Shown here: piece by piece, positions 41,638-50,849 of the stretch
Position numbering within the stretch: position 1 is the first letter of the stretch
Layout of the letters: the number at the start of each line of letters is the position of its first letter
Source of the DNA: Ascidiaceihabitans sp034111945
GTDB taxonomy: Bacteria > Pseudomonadota > Alphaproteobacteria > Rhodobacterales > Rhodobacteraceae
DNA length: 64,000 bases
Direction of reading: 5' to 3'
NCBI GenBank assembly: GCA_047626725.1
Contig: JBLHSG010000018.1
Coordinates: 22,931 to 86,930 of the forward strand
Position numbers and translations under genes: made by a program
The notes under the pieces: generated by a model
Told to the model about the DNA's origin: nothing
The model's input: only the letters and a program-made list of their open reading frames with translations
The model's database searches: none

Positions 41638-42083
41638 TTGTTTGGATCCGGAATCGAAAAGGAGGGGATGTTGCCATAGTCCTCGTGCGTGGGGTTCTGA
41701 ATATCGAGATCAGAGACAACTTTGGACACCACAAGATAGTTCAGACCGTCGCGCGCGTAATGCATACCGTCTGCTTCGATTGTGTGCGCGGCCATCCGCA
41801 ATGCTGTGGCCCCACCGTTTGATTCCTCGTCGTCTTCGATTTTCAGAACCATATAAACGGTGCCGTCTTCGGCCAGCAAACCGACGGGAATACCGCCCGC
41901 GCTGCACCACAATGCGCAGGTGTGATGTGCTGATCCGACAACCGCATCAGGCCCGCCCATGACGCCCGAATAATAACACCATGTGTCGATGATTTCGCCT
42001 TTGACCTGAATGCGTGTGCCTTCGGCGGCCCAAAGCGGTGTGGCCATGACGCAGGCCGCAAGCGCTGAAAGAAATCGTTTCAT
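41634..42083 (-). CDS. Exported HHxC...C protein of unknown function (Sco operon)
   Basis: A 149-residue periplasmic protein, signal peptide 1-19 (ending in LWAA). The mature part has IQVKGEIIDTWCYYSGVMG and then SAHHTCALWCSAGGIPVGLL, giving C36, H53, H54, C56 and C60, which could bind a metal ion or a haem. It resembles the next gene in order (strand-strand, Cys, Cys cluster), so the two may be distant paralogues. The start at 42083 has GGGATC upstream; the frame extends to 42287 but overlaps the divergent yegD. It is first in the operon and lies 151 bases from yegD. Confidence 0.65.
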   Translation of the reverse strand: MKRFLSALAACVMATPLWAAEGTRIQVKGEIIDTWCYYSGVMGGPDAVVGSAHHTCALWCSAGGIPVGLLAEDGTVYMVLKIEDDEESNGGATALRMAAHTIEADGMHYARDGLNYLVVSKVVSDLDIQNPTHEDYGNIPSFSIPDPNK

Positions 42084-42234
42084 ATTGATCCCATGTTGAC
42101 TGTGTTTGACCCAACTTAGCCGCAGGAGTACGCCCGCCGCAAACGTTATGACTTCAAGATCGATCACATCTTCGTCTTGATCCGCACGCGACCCTCGGAT
42201 ATTGCGGCGCTCTGGTACAAATCGGGAGACGGCA

Positions 42235-43512
42235 ATGGCATCGACATGGGACGCAAATACGCTGGGTATCGACTTTGGTACATCCAACTCTGCTGCTGGT
42301 GTGGCCGTGGCTGGAAAACCCTATTTGATTCCGTGTGAACCGGGCGAAACCACCTTGCCAACGGCTGTTTTTTTTGGCGCTGGGCGATCTGAAATGATCA
42401 TTGGCAGTGTTGCCAACCGGGCGCTGATCAACGGTGACGAAGGACGATACATGCGCGCGCTAAAAAGCGTGCTCGGCACATCCTTGATGGGTGAAAAGCG
42501 CATGTTCCTTGGCAAAAAGATGGATTTTTTCGACATCATCGGGCATTTTTTGTCGACCGTGAAAACACGTGCCGAAACCGCCTGTCATCACACGTTCGAC
42601 TATGCGCTGTCTGGTCGACCTGTGCGCTTTCATTCGCGCGATGCGGACCGCAATGCCAAGGCGCAGTCGGATCTGGTTGAATGCTATTTGCGCGCTGGTT
42701 TCAAAGACGTGCGGTTTATGTTCGAACCCGAAGCCGCGGCTTTGGCCACGCAATCTATCGGCCATGACGGTCTGTCGTTGATCGTGGATATTGGCGGCGG
42801 GACCTCGGATTTTTCGGTGTTTCGCAGTGACGGTGACACGGTTGATGTTTTGGCCAGCCACGGTGTGCGCGTGGGCGGGACGGATTTTGACAAACGCCTT
42901 AGCGTCGATCACGTGATGCCACTGTTGGGACGTGGCGCGCTGATCCGCAAGGAAATGGGCAGCGGTACCATGACCCTGCCAAATTCGATGTTTCAAAAAC
43001 TGGCCACTTGGGAACAGATCCCGTTCATGTATGGGCAAGACGTAAAGCGCGACGTGACACGCATGCAGCGTTTGGCGATTGACCCACCTGTTTTGGCGCG
43101 CCTGTCATATTTACTGGAAATGGAATTGGGGCACGACGTCGCGTTTGCAGTTGAAACGGGCAAAATCAAAGCCAACAGCGGCGATGCAGCGGACGCGCGG
43201 ATCGACCTAAGTATCCTGGAAAAAGGCGTGTTTGCACCCCTAAGCCGCGATCAATTGGCAGACAGCCTTGCGGAACATGTGGCCGAAGTTGTCGCAGCGG
43301 CGCACGCCACGTTTGATCAAGCAGGCTGTTCGCCCGACCAGATCAGCCGCATCATTTTTGTTGGTGGGTCCAGCCTGTTGCGCCCTATTCAAACTGCGAT
43401 GCAAGGTGCGTGCGTGAACGCGGAACTGGCCTACGCAGATGCGTTTACGGCCGTCATCGACGGCTTGGCTTTGGCCAGCGCGGACCCGATGAAATACGGT
43501 GCCGCGCCTTAA
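42235..43512 (+). CDS. yegD: Hsp70-family protein, YegD-like
   Basis: A 425-residue protein equal to the ATPase half of DnaK without the peptide-binding domain. Motifs: LGIDFGTSNSAAGV near residues 10-23, FMFEPEAAALA, LIVDIGGGTSDFSVFR and, near the end, RIIFVGGSSLLRPIQ. These mark the actin-like nucleotide fold of YegD, whose client and partners are not known. The ATG at 42235 fits MASTWDANTLGIDFG. It is divergent from the Sco operon and convergent with prpE, whose stop lies one base after this gene's stop. Confidence 0.92.
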   Translation: MASTWDANTLGIDFGTSNSAAGVAVAGKPYLIPCEPGETTLPTAVFFGAGRSEMIIGSVANRALINGDEGRYMRALKSVLGTSLMGEKRMFLGKKMDFFDIIGHFLSTVKTRAETACHHTFDYALSGRPVRFHSRDADRNAKAQSDLVECYLRAGFKDVRFMFEPEAAALATQSIGHDGLSLIVDIGGGTSDFSVFRSDGDTVDVLASHGVRVGGTDFDKRLSVDHVMPLLGRGALIRKEMGSGTMTLPNSMFQKLATWEQIPFMYGQDVKRDVTRMQRLAIDPPVLARLSYLLEMELGHDVAFAVETGKIKANSGDAADARIDLSILEKGVFAPLSRDQLADSLAEHVAEVVAAAHATFDQAGCSPDQISRIIFVGGSSLLRPIQTAMQGACVNAELAYADAFTAVIDGLALASADPMKYGAAP

Positions 43513-45402
43513 TCAATCTTGTGCGTAACCGATGGTTTTTAGCGCCACTTTGATCTCGTCCAGAATGGCGGGGTCATCGATGGTTGCAGGCAGGTTAAAT
43601 GGCGCACTGTCCGCGATTTTCACCATTGTGGCGCGCAGGATTTTGCCTGATCGGGTCTTAGGCAAACGATCTACCACCAGCGCCAGTTTAAAGGCCGCGA
43701 CCGGTCCGATTTTCTCGCGCACCAGCTTGACGCATTCTGCTGTGATCTCTGCATGAGGTCGGTTCACGCCGTTGGTCAAGCAGACAAATCCGACGGGCAT
43801 TTGCCCCTTTAGCTGATCGGTCACCCCGACAACGGCACATTCGGCAACATCAGGATGCGCGGCCAAAACTTCTTCCATTGCGCCGGTAGACAGGCGGTGG
43901 CCGGCGACGTTGATCACGTCATCGGTGCGCGCCATAATGTACAAATATCCGTCTTCGTCGACCATGCCTGCATCGCCGGTTTCGTAGTAGCCGGGAAAGG
44001 TCGTCAGGTAGCTTTTCTTAAAGCGGTCTTTGGCGTTCCAAAGCGTCGGCAATGTGCCCGGTGGCAGCGGCAATTTGATCGCGATCGCGCCAAGCGTGTT
44101 GGGTTCCAGGGCATGCCCATCGTCGCCCAAAATCTGCACGTCATATCCGGGCATCGGCACAGTGGGAGACCCAATTTTAACCGGCAGCGCCTCTAGTCCC
44201 GCAGGGTTGCCCGCAATTGTGTAGCCTGTTTCGGTCTGCCACCAGTGATCGTAGACGGGTTTTTGCAAGATATCTTGCGCCCACTCGATTGTGTCAGGAT
44301 CAGCGCGTTCGCCAGCTAGGTATAGGGCGCGCAGGCAGCTGATGTCGTATTTCGCTTTGTATTCGCCTTTGGGGTCTTCGCGTTTGACGGCGCGAATTGC
44401 TGTGGGTGCGGTGAAAAAACTGCGCACGTTGTGTTCGGAAATCACGCGCCAGAAGGTGCCTGCATCAGGGGTGCCGACGGGCTTGCCTTCGAACACGATT
44501 GTGGTGTTGCCGTGGATCAATGGCGCGTAGCAAATGTAGCTGTGCCCGACGACCCAACCGACGTCAGATGCCGCCCAAAACACGTCGCCGGGGTCAACGT
44601 CATAGATGTTTTTCATGGTCCAGTTCAGGGCGACCAAATGACCGGCGGTGTGGCGCACGACGCCTTTTGGCGCACCTGTGGTTCCGGATGTGTACAGAAT
44701 GTAGGCGGGGTGGTTGCCCTCGACTGCGACGCAATCAGCAGGGGTCGTGCCGTTTTGGAAGCCGTGCCAATCAACGTCGTTTGCGCCCAAATCGCAGGGG
44801 TGCTGTTCGCGTTGTAGGATGACGGTGAAATCGGGTTTGTGGCTGGCCAGTTCGATGGCCCCGTCCAGCAATGGTTTGTATTCAACAACGCGGTTTGGTT
44901 CTAGCCCGCAGGATGCCGCGATGATGGCTTTGGGCGTGCAGTCGTCGATGCGCACGGCCAGTTCATTTGCAGCAAATCCACCAAACACGACGGAATGCAC
45001 GGCACCGATGCGCGCGCAGGCCAACATCGCCTCGAGGGCTTCGGGCACCATTGGCATGTAAATGATGACGCGGTCGCCTTTGCCCACGCCCTTGGCCGCC
45101 AAACCACCGGCAAACGCGGCAACACGCGCCTGCATTTCAGCATAGGTGATTTTGGTTTGTGAATTGGTAATCGGGCTGTCGTGAATGACCGCGACCTGAT
45201 CACCGCGCCCTGCCGCAACATGGCGATCCAATGCGTTGTAACAGGTGTTTACGCGGGCTTCGGCGAACCATTCGTACAGGTCATCGCCTAGGTCATACAG
45301 CGCGCGTTTTGGCGCGACCTCCCAGTCAATTGCTTCGGCCGCCTTAAGCCAATAGGCCTCTGGATCGTCCAATGACGCCTGATATTCTGCGTGATAACCC
45401 AT
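43513..45402 (-). CDS. prpE: Propionyl-CoA synthetase (PrpE-type acyl-CoA synthetase)
   Basis: A 629-residue AMP-forming ligase activating propionate or acetate. The ATP motif ILYTSGTTGAPKGVVR is present, along with WWQTETGYTIAG, and the C-terminal RLPKTRSGKILRATMVKIAD with the acetylatable lysine. The overall form MGYHAEYQASLDDPEAYWLKAAEAIDW resembles PrpE more than Acs. A GGGAGA ribosome site precedes the ATG. It stands between the convergent yegD and maeB on the same strand, separated from maeB by a long hairpin. Acetate use cannot be excluded. Confidence 0.92.
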   Translation of the reverse strand: MGYHAEYQASLDDPEAYWLKAAEAIDWEVAPKRALYDLGDDLYEWFAEARVNTCYNALDRHVAAGRGDQVAVIHDSPITNSQTKITYAEMQARVAAFAGGLAAKGVGKGDRVIIYMPMVPEALEAMLACARIGAVHSVVFGGFAANELAVRIDDCTPKAIIAASCGLEPNRVVEYKPLLDGAIELASHKPDFTVILQREQHPCDLGANDVDWHGFQNGTTPADCVAVEGNHPAYILYTSGTTGAPKGVVRHTAGHLVALNWTMKNIYDVDPGDVFWAASDVGWVVGHSYICYAPLIHGNTTIVFEGKPVGTPDAGTFWRVISEHNVRSFFTAPTAIRAVKREDPKGEYKAKYDISCLRALYLAGERADPDTIEWAQDILQKPVYDHWWQTETGYTIAGNPAGLEALPVKIGSPTVPMPGYDVQILGDDGHALEPNTLGAIAIKLPLPPGTLPTLWNAKDRFKKSYLTTFPGYYETGDAGMVDEDGYLYIMARTDDVINVAGHRLSTGAMEEVLAAHPDVAECAVVGVTDQLKGQMPVGFVCLTNGVNRPHAEITAECVKLVREKIGPVAAFKLALVVDRLPKTRSGKILRATMVKIADSAPFNLPATIDDPAILDEIKVALKTIGYAQD

Positions 45403-45496
45403 GGCTCAATTCTCCCTCACCTTGCGAACAAAGTGTTACGAGGGCGCAGCGCTATGGGCAAGCGCGAAGGGCAATTGAGGTGTTATCCAGTGAAGG

Positions 45497-45531
45497 AGTT
45501 TTCAACGCACGCCAGTTGTGCGTTGAAAACT
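45497..45531 (-). terminator. 14-pair hairpin between maeB and prpE
   Basis: AGTTTTCAACGCAC (45497-45510) pairs with GTGCGTTGAAAACT (45518-45531), 14 perfect pairs with a seven-base loop. It lies just past the maeB stop. On the minus strand the T-run after it is weak, so it may act as a stabilising 3' end or as a terminator. Confidence 0.6.
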
Positions 45532-45542
45532 TTGCAATTTTA

Positions 45543-47816
45543 TCAGCCGTAATGTGCGACTGGTGTGCCTGCGATTGCGCCCATGTTCAGCAATCCACGC
45601 GCGGTAATCGACGGCGATACGATGTGAACCTTGTTGCCCATGCCCATCAGAATTGGCCCAACTTCGAGCCCGCCGCCCTTCATTTTCAGGATGTTGCGCA
45701 CACCGGATGCAGCGTCTGCGTGGGCAAAAACCAACACGTTCGCCGCACCTTTTAGGCGGCCTTCTGGCATGATGCGTCCGCGCAATTCCGGATCAAGCGC
45801 AGTATCGAGGTTCATTTCGCCATCATACGTGAAATCGTGACCACCGGCGTCCAGAATGGCGAGGGCCGCACGGGCCTGCGCGCCTGTGCCGGTGACTTGA
45901 TTGCCGAATTGCGAATGCGAACACAGCGCGATTTGCGGGTCCAAACCAAAGCGGCGCACGTGGCGCGCAGCCCCGATCACAATCTCGGCCAGCTGTTGTG
46001 GCGTGGGTTCTGTGTGCACGTGCGTGTCGGCGATGAACAGCGGGCCGTCTTCCAAAATCATCATCGACAGGGCACCGACAGGATGCAGCGCACCGCGCCC
46101 AAGGATTTGCGAGGCGTAATTCATGTGCCAACGGAATTCACCAAACGTGCCGCAAATCAGGCTGTCGGCCTCGTCACGGTGGACCATCACGGCACCAATC
46201 GCGGTGCTGTTGGTGCGCATAATTGCACGCGCGAGATCAGGCGTAACGCCGCGACGGGCCATCAAAGTGTGATAGGTTTCCCAATAATCACGGTAGCGCG
46301 GATCGTTTTGCGGGTTCACCAGATCGACTTCTTCGCCCAGCTTGATGGACAGACCAGCGCGTTCGATACGCTTTTCAATCACGTCAGGGCGACCGATCAA
46401 AATGGGACGTTCTGCGGTTTCTTCAACCATCGCTTGGGCGGCGCGCAAGACCCGTTCGTCTTCGCCTTCGGCAAATACAATGCGGCGCGGTGTTGTGCGG
46501 GCGGCCTCGAAAACGGGGCGCATCAGCAGGGCGGATTTGAATACCGATCCATCAAGTTTTGTCTTGTACGCCTCGAGGTCTTCGATCGGGCGGGTGGCAA
46601 CACCGGTTTCCATCGCGGCGCGGGCCACGGCGGAACTGACGATGCCAACAAGGCGCGGATCGAACGGTTTCGGGATCAGGTAATCAGTGCCGAACGTCAT
46701 TTGTTCGCCATGATACGCAGCCGCGGCTTCGGCCGATGTTGTGGCGCGGGCAAGGGCGGCAATGCCGTCGATACAGGCCAGCTGCATTTCGTCGTTGATG
46801 GTTGTTGCACCAACGTCCAGCGCACCGCGAAAGATGAACGGGAAACACAGTACATTGTTGACTTGATTGGGGAAATCGCTGCGCCCAGTTGCAATGATCG
46901 CATCAGGGGCGACTTCGCGCACGAGGTCAGGCAGGATTTCGGGCGTGGGGTTTGCCAGCGCAAAAACGATCGGTTGGTTGGTCATGCGTTTGACGTGATC
47001 TTGGGTCAAAACACCCGGTCCCGACAGCCCAAGGAACATATCAGCGCCGTCAATTACATCATCCAGCGTGCGTTTGTCCGAACTTTGGGCAAAGGCGGTT
47101 TTTGCGGGGTTCATGTCGATTTCGCGACCCTCGTAAACCAATCCGTGAATGTCACACAGCCAGATATTTTTGCGCTGAACACCCATTTTCAGCAGCATGT
47201 TCAGGCAGGCAATGCCCGCAGCCCCGCCGCCAGTCGACACGATCTTGATGTCTTTGAATTCTTTGCCTGCAACAAACAGTGCGTTTTTGACCGCCGCCCC
47301 GACAACGATGGCGGTGCCGTGTTGGTCATCGTGAAAAACCGGAATGCCCATGCGTTCGCGACAGATTTTTTCGACGATAAAACAGTCGGGCGCTTTGATA
47401 TCTTCGAGGTTGATCGCGCCGAACGACGGTTCCAATGCACAGACGATATCGGCCAGCTTTTCTGGATCGGTTTCGTCGACTTCGATGTCAAAACAGTCGA
47501 TGGCCGCGAATTTCTTGAACAGGACAGCCTTGCCTTCCATCACCGGTTTTGACGCCAGCGCGCCGATGTTGCCAAGCCCCAGAACCGCGGTGCCATTGGT
47601 CACAACTGCCACCAGATTGGCGCGCGATGTATAACGTGCGGCTGTTGTCGGGTCTTTTTGGATTTCCAAACAGGCTTCGGCGACACCGGGGGAATAGGCC
47701 CGTGCCAGATCACGCCCGTTGGCAAGCGGCTTGGTGGCGCGAATCTCTAGCTTACCGGGGCGGGGAAATTCGTGATAATCGAGGGCGGCCTGGCGCAGAT
47801 TTGGTTTATCGGACAT
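45543..47816 (-). CDS. maeB: NADP-dependent malic enzyme with phosphotransacetylase-like domain
   Basis: A 757-residue MaeB. The N-terminal half decarboxylates malate to pyruvate: motifs RDLARAYSPGVAEACLEI, FHDDQHGTAIVVGAAVKNAL and STGGGAAGIACLNMLL. From about residue 425 (ALLMRPVFEAARTTPRRIVFAEGEDERVLRAAQ) a phosphate acetyltransferase-like domain follows, thought to be regulatory (acetyl-CoA sensing) rather than catalytic. The length is standard for the hybrid. A GGAGCG site precedes the ATG. The palindrome TAGTTTA-GCAT-TAAACTA lies 26 bases upstream of the start and may be an operator. Confidence 0.97.
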   Translation of the reverse strand: MSDKPNLRQAALDYHEFPRPGKLEIRATKPLANGRDLARAYSPGVAEACLEIQKDPTTAARYTSRANLVAVVTNGTAVLGLGNIGALASKPVMEGKAVLFKKFAAIDCFDIEVDETDPEKLADIVCALEPSFGAINLEDIKAPDCFIVEKICRERMGIPVFHDDQHGTAIVVGAAVKNALFVAGKEFKDIKIVSTGGGAAGIACLNMLLKMGVQRKNIWLCDIHGLVYEGREIDMNPAKTAFAQSSDKRTLDDVIDGADMFLGLSGPGVLTQDHVKRMTNQPIVFALANPTPEILPDLVREVAPDAIIATGRSDFPNQVNNVLCFPFIFRGALDVGATTINDEMQLACIDGIAALARATTSAEAAAAYHGEQMTFGTDYLIPKPFDPRLVGIVSSAVARAAMETGVATRPIEDLEAYKTKLDGSVFKSALLMRPVFEAARTTPRRIVFAEGEDERVLRAAQAMVEETAERPILIGRPDVIEKRIERAGLSIKLGEEVDLVNPQNDPRYRDYWETYHTLMARRGVTPDLARAIMRTNSTAIGAVMVHRDEADSLICGTFGEFRWHMNYASQILGRGALHPVGALSMMILEDGPLFIADTHVHTEPTPQQLAEIVIGAARHVRRFGLDPQIALCSHSQFGNQVTGTGAQARAALAILDAGGHDFTYDGEMNLDTALDPELRGRIMPEGRLKGAANVLVFAHADAASGVRNILKMKGGGLEVGPILMGMGNKVHIVSPSITARGLLNMGAIAGTPVAHYG

Positions 47817-47841
47817 GTGTCGCTCCGGCTGGTTTTGAAAT

Positions 47842-47859
47842 TAGTTTAGCATTAAACTA
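47842..47859. promoter_or_regulatory. Palindrome TAGTTTA-GCAT-TAAACTA between maeB and the VOC-bicupin gene
   Basis: Seven-base perfect arms with a four-base centre, A+T-rich as MarR-type operators often are. It is close to maeB (26 bases) and about 180 bases from the divergent gene. The remaining intergenic sequence shows no gene. Confidence 0.5.
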
Positions 47860-48037
47860 TTTTTTTGATGAGGCCAATGGCCTTTGGTTTGTTGACGATA
47901 TTGAACACTGTTTGGCGCATTTTATGTTTCGCAAATCTGGCGTTGCCGTTTGCCTAACATGTATCGCACAATGTTTTGCCCAAAAGGTGTCTGTTGGTGG
48001 GTTGCTTTTGTCGGGCCAGCCTATCAGGTTCTGGTTT

Positions 48038-49126
48038 ATGACAAATATACGCGCAGAAGTGTGTTTGCCGAGCAAAGATTTGCGGGCTGACATTGGGTTT
48101 TTCACAAAGGTTTTGGGGATGCGGATGGACATGATCTATCCGGCGGATGACCCCAGCGTGGCTGTTTTTTCCGGTCATGGGCTGGCTGTGCGGTTGGACG
48201 CGGGGCAAAAGACCGCGTTTGGCCACCTGAATATCCGCAGCGATGATCCTGACGGGTTCGCAAATGGCGCGCGCGCATTGACGTCGCCCGGCGGCACGCA
48301 AGTTGAGATCACAGAATTGAACCCGCCGCTGGTGATGCCGCAAACCGCGCATTCATTTGTCGTGCGTCGCCTCGCCGATCAGGCCCCGTGGGTCATTGGC
48401 CGCGCGGGCATGCATTACCGCGATTTGATCCCTGATCGCTTGGGCGGATCGATCATTGCCAGCCACATTCGGATCCCTGATGGCGGTCCGGTGCCGGACA
48501 TGGTGCACTATCATACCGTCGGTTTTCAGCTGATCTTTTGCTATCGGGGCTGGGTTGATTTGGTCTATGAGGATCAGGGCGAACCGTTCCGTTTGCATGC
48601 GGGCAATTGCGTGATCCAACCGCCTGAAATTCGCCACCGCGTGTTGTTTGCCTCTGACAATATCGAGGTGATCGAGATCGGTGTGCCTGCCGAACATGTC
48701 ACCACCATTGATCACGACATGGAGCTGCCAAACGGCCCCGCAAATCCGACCCGCGATTTTAGCGGTCAGCGGTTTGTGCATCACAAAGCAGACGATGCGA
48801 TCTGGGCCCCGTTCCGTGTGCCGGGGTATCAAAGCCGCGATACAACAATTGCCGCGCATACCGATAATGTTGCCGGTGTGCATGTGATCCGCGCAGGCGA
48901 TGATGCGCCCGATTGGACCAAACACACGACCGACATTTTGTTCACTTTTGTGATGGACGGCACCATGACCCTTGAGGGGGAAGGGCGCGACCCTTATCCC
49001 CTTGAGCCCGGCGATGCGTTTGTTATTCCACCGGGGATGAAGACGCGCTATGCTGACCCTTCGCCTGATTTGGAACTGCTCGAGGTGTCGTTGCCTGCAG
49101 CGTTTCAGACGGTGATCGGGGCCTAA
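48038..49126 (+). CDS. VOC/glyoxalase-fold plus double cupin protein, unknown function
   Basis: A 362-residue three-domain protein. Residues 1-95 look like half of a VOC (glyoxalase/dioxygenase) domain: RAEVCLPSKDLRADIGFFTKVLGMRMDMIYP. A first cupin follows at 130-230, with MVHYHTVGFQLIFCYRGWVDLVYED and the IQPPEIRHRV closing motif, and a second at 270-355, with HTTDILFTFVMDGTMTLEGEG and FVIPPGMKTRY. The HxH of cupin 1 suggests a bound metal. I cannot name the reaction. It opens the pyrimidine salvage operon; cdd starts 14 bases after it. The ATG at 48038 is preferred to earlier in-frame codons. Confidence 0.75.
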   Translation: MTNIRAEVCLPSKDLRADIGFFTKVLGMRMDMIYPADDPSVAVFSGHGLAVRLDAGQKTAFGHLNIRSDDPDGFANGARALTSPGGTQVEITELNPPLVMPQTAHSFVVRRLADQAPWVIGRAGMHYRDLIPDRLGGSIIASHIRIPDGGPVPDMVHYHTVGFQLIFCYRGWVDLVYEDQGEPFRLHAGNCVIQPPEIRHRVLFASDNIEVIEIGVPAEHVTTIDHDMELPNGPANPTRDFSGQRFVHHKADDAIWAPFRVPGYQSRDTTIAAHTDNVAGVHVIRAGDDAPDWTKHTTDILFTFVMDGTMTLEGEGRDPYPLEPGDAFVIPPGMKTRYADPSPDLELLEVSLPAAFQTVIGA

Positions 49127-49140
49127 GTTTGGATACAGAT

Positions 49141-49530
49141 ATGTCATTGAAAAAAGCGGCGTTTGCAGTGCGCGACAACGCCTACGCGCCTTATTCCAAG
49201 TTCCATGTCGGGGCGGCCATACGCAGTGCATCGGGCGCTGTGTTTGTTGGCTGCAACGTCGAAAACGCGGCCTATCCCGAAGGCACATGTGCCGAAGCAG
49301 GCGCAATCGCGGCAATGATCGCAGCCGGCGAAACCCGCATCACAGATGTCTACGTGGCAGCCGGTGGTCCGATGCTGATCACACCCTGCGGTGGGTGCCG
49401 CCAAAAGCTGGCAGAATTCAGCAACGGCGATGTGATTGTACAAATGGGCACGACCAGTGGCTTGGAGAACGAAATGCGGATGGACGCGTTATTGCCGGGA
49501 GCCTTTGGCGCCGGACATATGGAAGAATAA
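49141..49530 (+). CDS. cdd: Cytidine deaminase
   Basis: Deaminates cytidine and deoxycytidine to uridine in pyrimidine salvage. The 129-residue homotetrameric-type enzyme shows NAAYPEGTCAEAGAI (the CAE zinc motif with catalytic Glu) and PCGGCRQKLAEF with the other two zinc cysteines. I chose the ATG at 49141 with GGATAC ahead; an in-frame TTG 12 bases upstream is possible. deoA follows after five bases, so the two are co-transcribed. Identity is secure. Confidence 0.96.
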   Translation: MSLKKAAFAVRDNAYAPYSKFHVGAAIRSASGAVFVGCNVENAAYPEGTCAEAGAIAAMIAAGETRITDVYVAAGGPMLITPCGGCRQKLAEFSNGDVIVQMGTTSGLENEMRMDALLPGAFGAGHMEE

Positions 49531-49535
49531 GTCAG

Positions 49536-50849
49536 ATGAGTGAGATCACCGCCCAAGCCATCATCGCAAAACTACGCCAGCGCCAAACGCCTGGACGTGA
49601 TGAATTGGCGTGGTTTGCCCAAGGGCTTGCCGATCAAACCGTCAGCGATGCACAAGCCGGTGCGTTTGCGATGGCCGTGTGCCTGAACGGGCTAGGCGAT
49701 GTTGGTCGTGTGGCGTTGACGATGGCGATGCGTGACAGCGGAACAGTTCTGAAATGGGACTTGGCGGGGCCGGTTCTAGACAAACATTCGACGGGCGGCG
49801 TGGGCGATTGCGTCAGCCTGATTTTGGCCCCTGCATTGGCGGCGTGTGGTGCGTTTGTGCCGATGATTTCCGGGCGCGGTTTGGGGCACACGGGCGGCAC
49901 GCTTGATAAACTTGAATCGATCCCCGGTGTTTCAACGCAGCTTAGCGCCAACCGGTTTCGCGACGTTGTGCGCACCGCGGGCTGCGCGATTGTTGGCGCG
50001 ACATCCGACATCGCCCCCGCAGACAAACGGCTGTACGCGGTGCGCGATGTGACCGCGACCGTGGACAGCATGGATCTGATCACGGCCTCGATCTTGTCCA
50101 AGAAACTGGCAGGCGGATTGGACGGTTTGGTGCTGGACGTAAAAGTCGGCAGCGGCGCGTTTATGAAAGACATCAAAGCGGCGCAGGCCTTGGCAGAGGC
50201 GTTGACCAAAACCGCGAACGCAGCCGGTTGCCGCACCACGGCGATCATCAGCGACATGAATCAGCCGCTCGCGCCTGCCTTGGGCAACGCGCTAGAAGTG
50301 GCCGAAGTCTTGCGCGTTTTAACCGTGTCCCCCAAGGGGCCATTGGTTGATATTTGCGCGGCTTTGGGCGGGGTTTTACTGGCAAATGGCGGCTTGGCTG
50401 ACGATGTGCAGGCCGGTGCAAATGCGATTGTCACTGCGATCCGTGACGGCAGTGCCGCCGAACGGTTTGGCAAGATGATCGCGGCGATGGGCGGCCCTGT
50501 GCAGTTCACCGAAAACTACGCGCGCTTCCTGCCCGAAGCGACAGTGATCCGCGAAGTCACCGCGTCACAATCAGGCTACGTCACGGCAATCGATGGCGAG
50601 GCGTTAGGTCTGGCCGTTGTCGCGCTGGGCGGTGGACGTCGTGTTGAAAATGACCGGATCAACCCTGCCGTCGGGTATTCTGATCTGGTGCGATTGGGCG
50701 CAAAAATTCACAAAGGTCAACCGCTTGGCGTTGTGCATGCCGGACGTGCCGATCGCGCGGATCAAGCGGAATCCGCCTTGCGCAGTGCCATCAAGATCGG
50801 ATCAACAGTCCCCAAAACCCCTGATCTGATCGTCGAAAGGATCGGGTAA
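49536..50849 (+). CDS. deoA: Thymidine phosphorylase
   Basis: Phosphorolyses thymidine and deoxyuridine to the base and deoxyribose-1-phosphate. The 437-residue enzyme has the signature LDKHSTGGVGDCVSLILAP near residue 83-100, the GRGLGHTGGTLDKLESIPG block, and a typical C-terminal alpha-beta domain. Frames opening further upstream are rejected, because the ATG at 49536 lies five bases past cdd and starts the normal MSEITAQAII. It overlaps deoB by one base (TAATG). Its product feeds deoB. Confidence 0.97.
   Translation: MSEITAQAIIAKLRQRQTPGRDELAWFAQGLADQTVSDAQAGAFAMAVCLNGLGDVGRVALTMAMRDSGTVLKWDLAGPVLDKHSTGGVGDCVSLILAPALAACGAFVPMISGRGLGHTGGTLDKLESIPGVSTQLSANRFRDVVRTAGCAIVGATSDIAPADKRLYAVRDVTATVDSMDLITASILSKKLAGGLDGLVLDVKVGSGAFMKDIKAAQALAEALTKTANAAGCRTTAIISDMNQPLAPALGNALEVAEVLRVLTVSPKGPLVDICAALGGVLLANGGLADDVQAGANAIVTAIRDGSAAERFGKMIAAMGGPVQFTENYARFLPEATVIREVTASQSGYVTAIDGEALGLAVVALGGGRRVENDRINPAVGYSDLVRLGAKIHKGQPLGVVHAGRADRADQAESALRSAIKIGSTVPKTPDLIVERIG

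Noticed and set aside
45837..47552. 571-codon open frame antisense to maeB
   Set aside because: It is a codon-bias shadow of maeB: no ribosome site, Cys/His/Phe-rich composition without domain pattern, and maeB is secure on the other strand.
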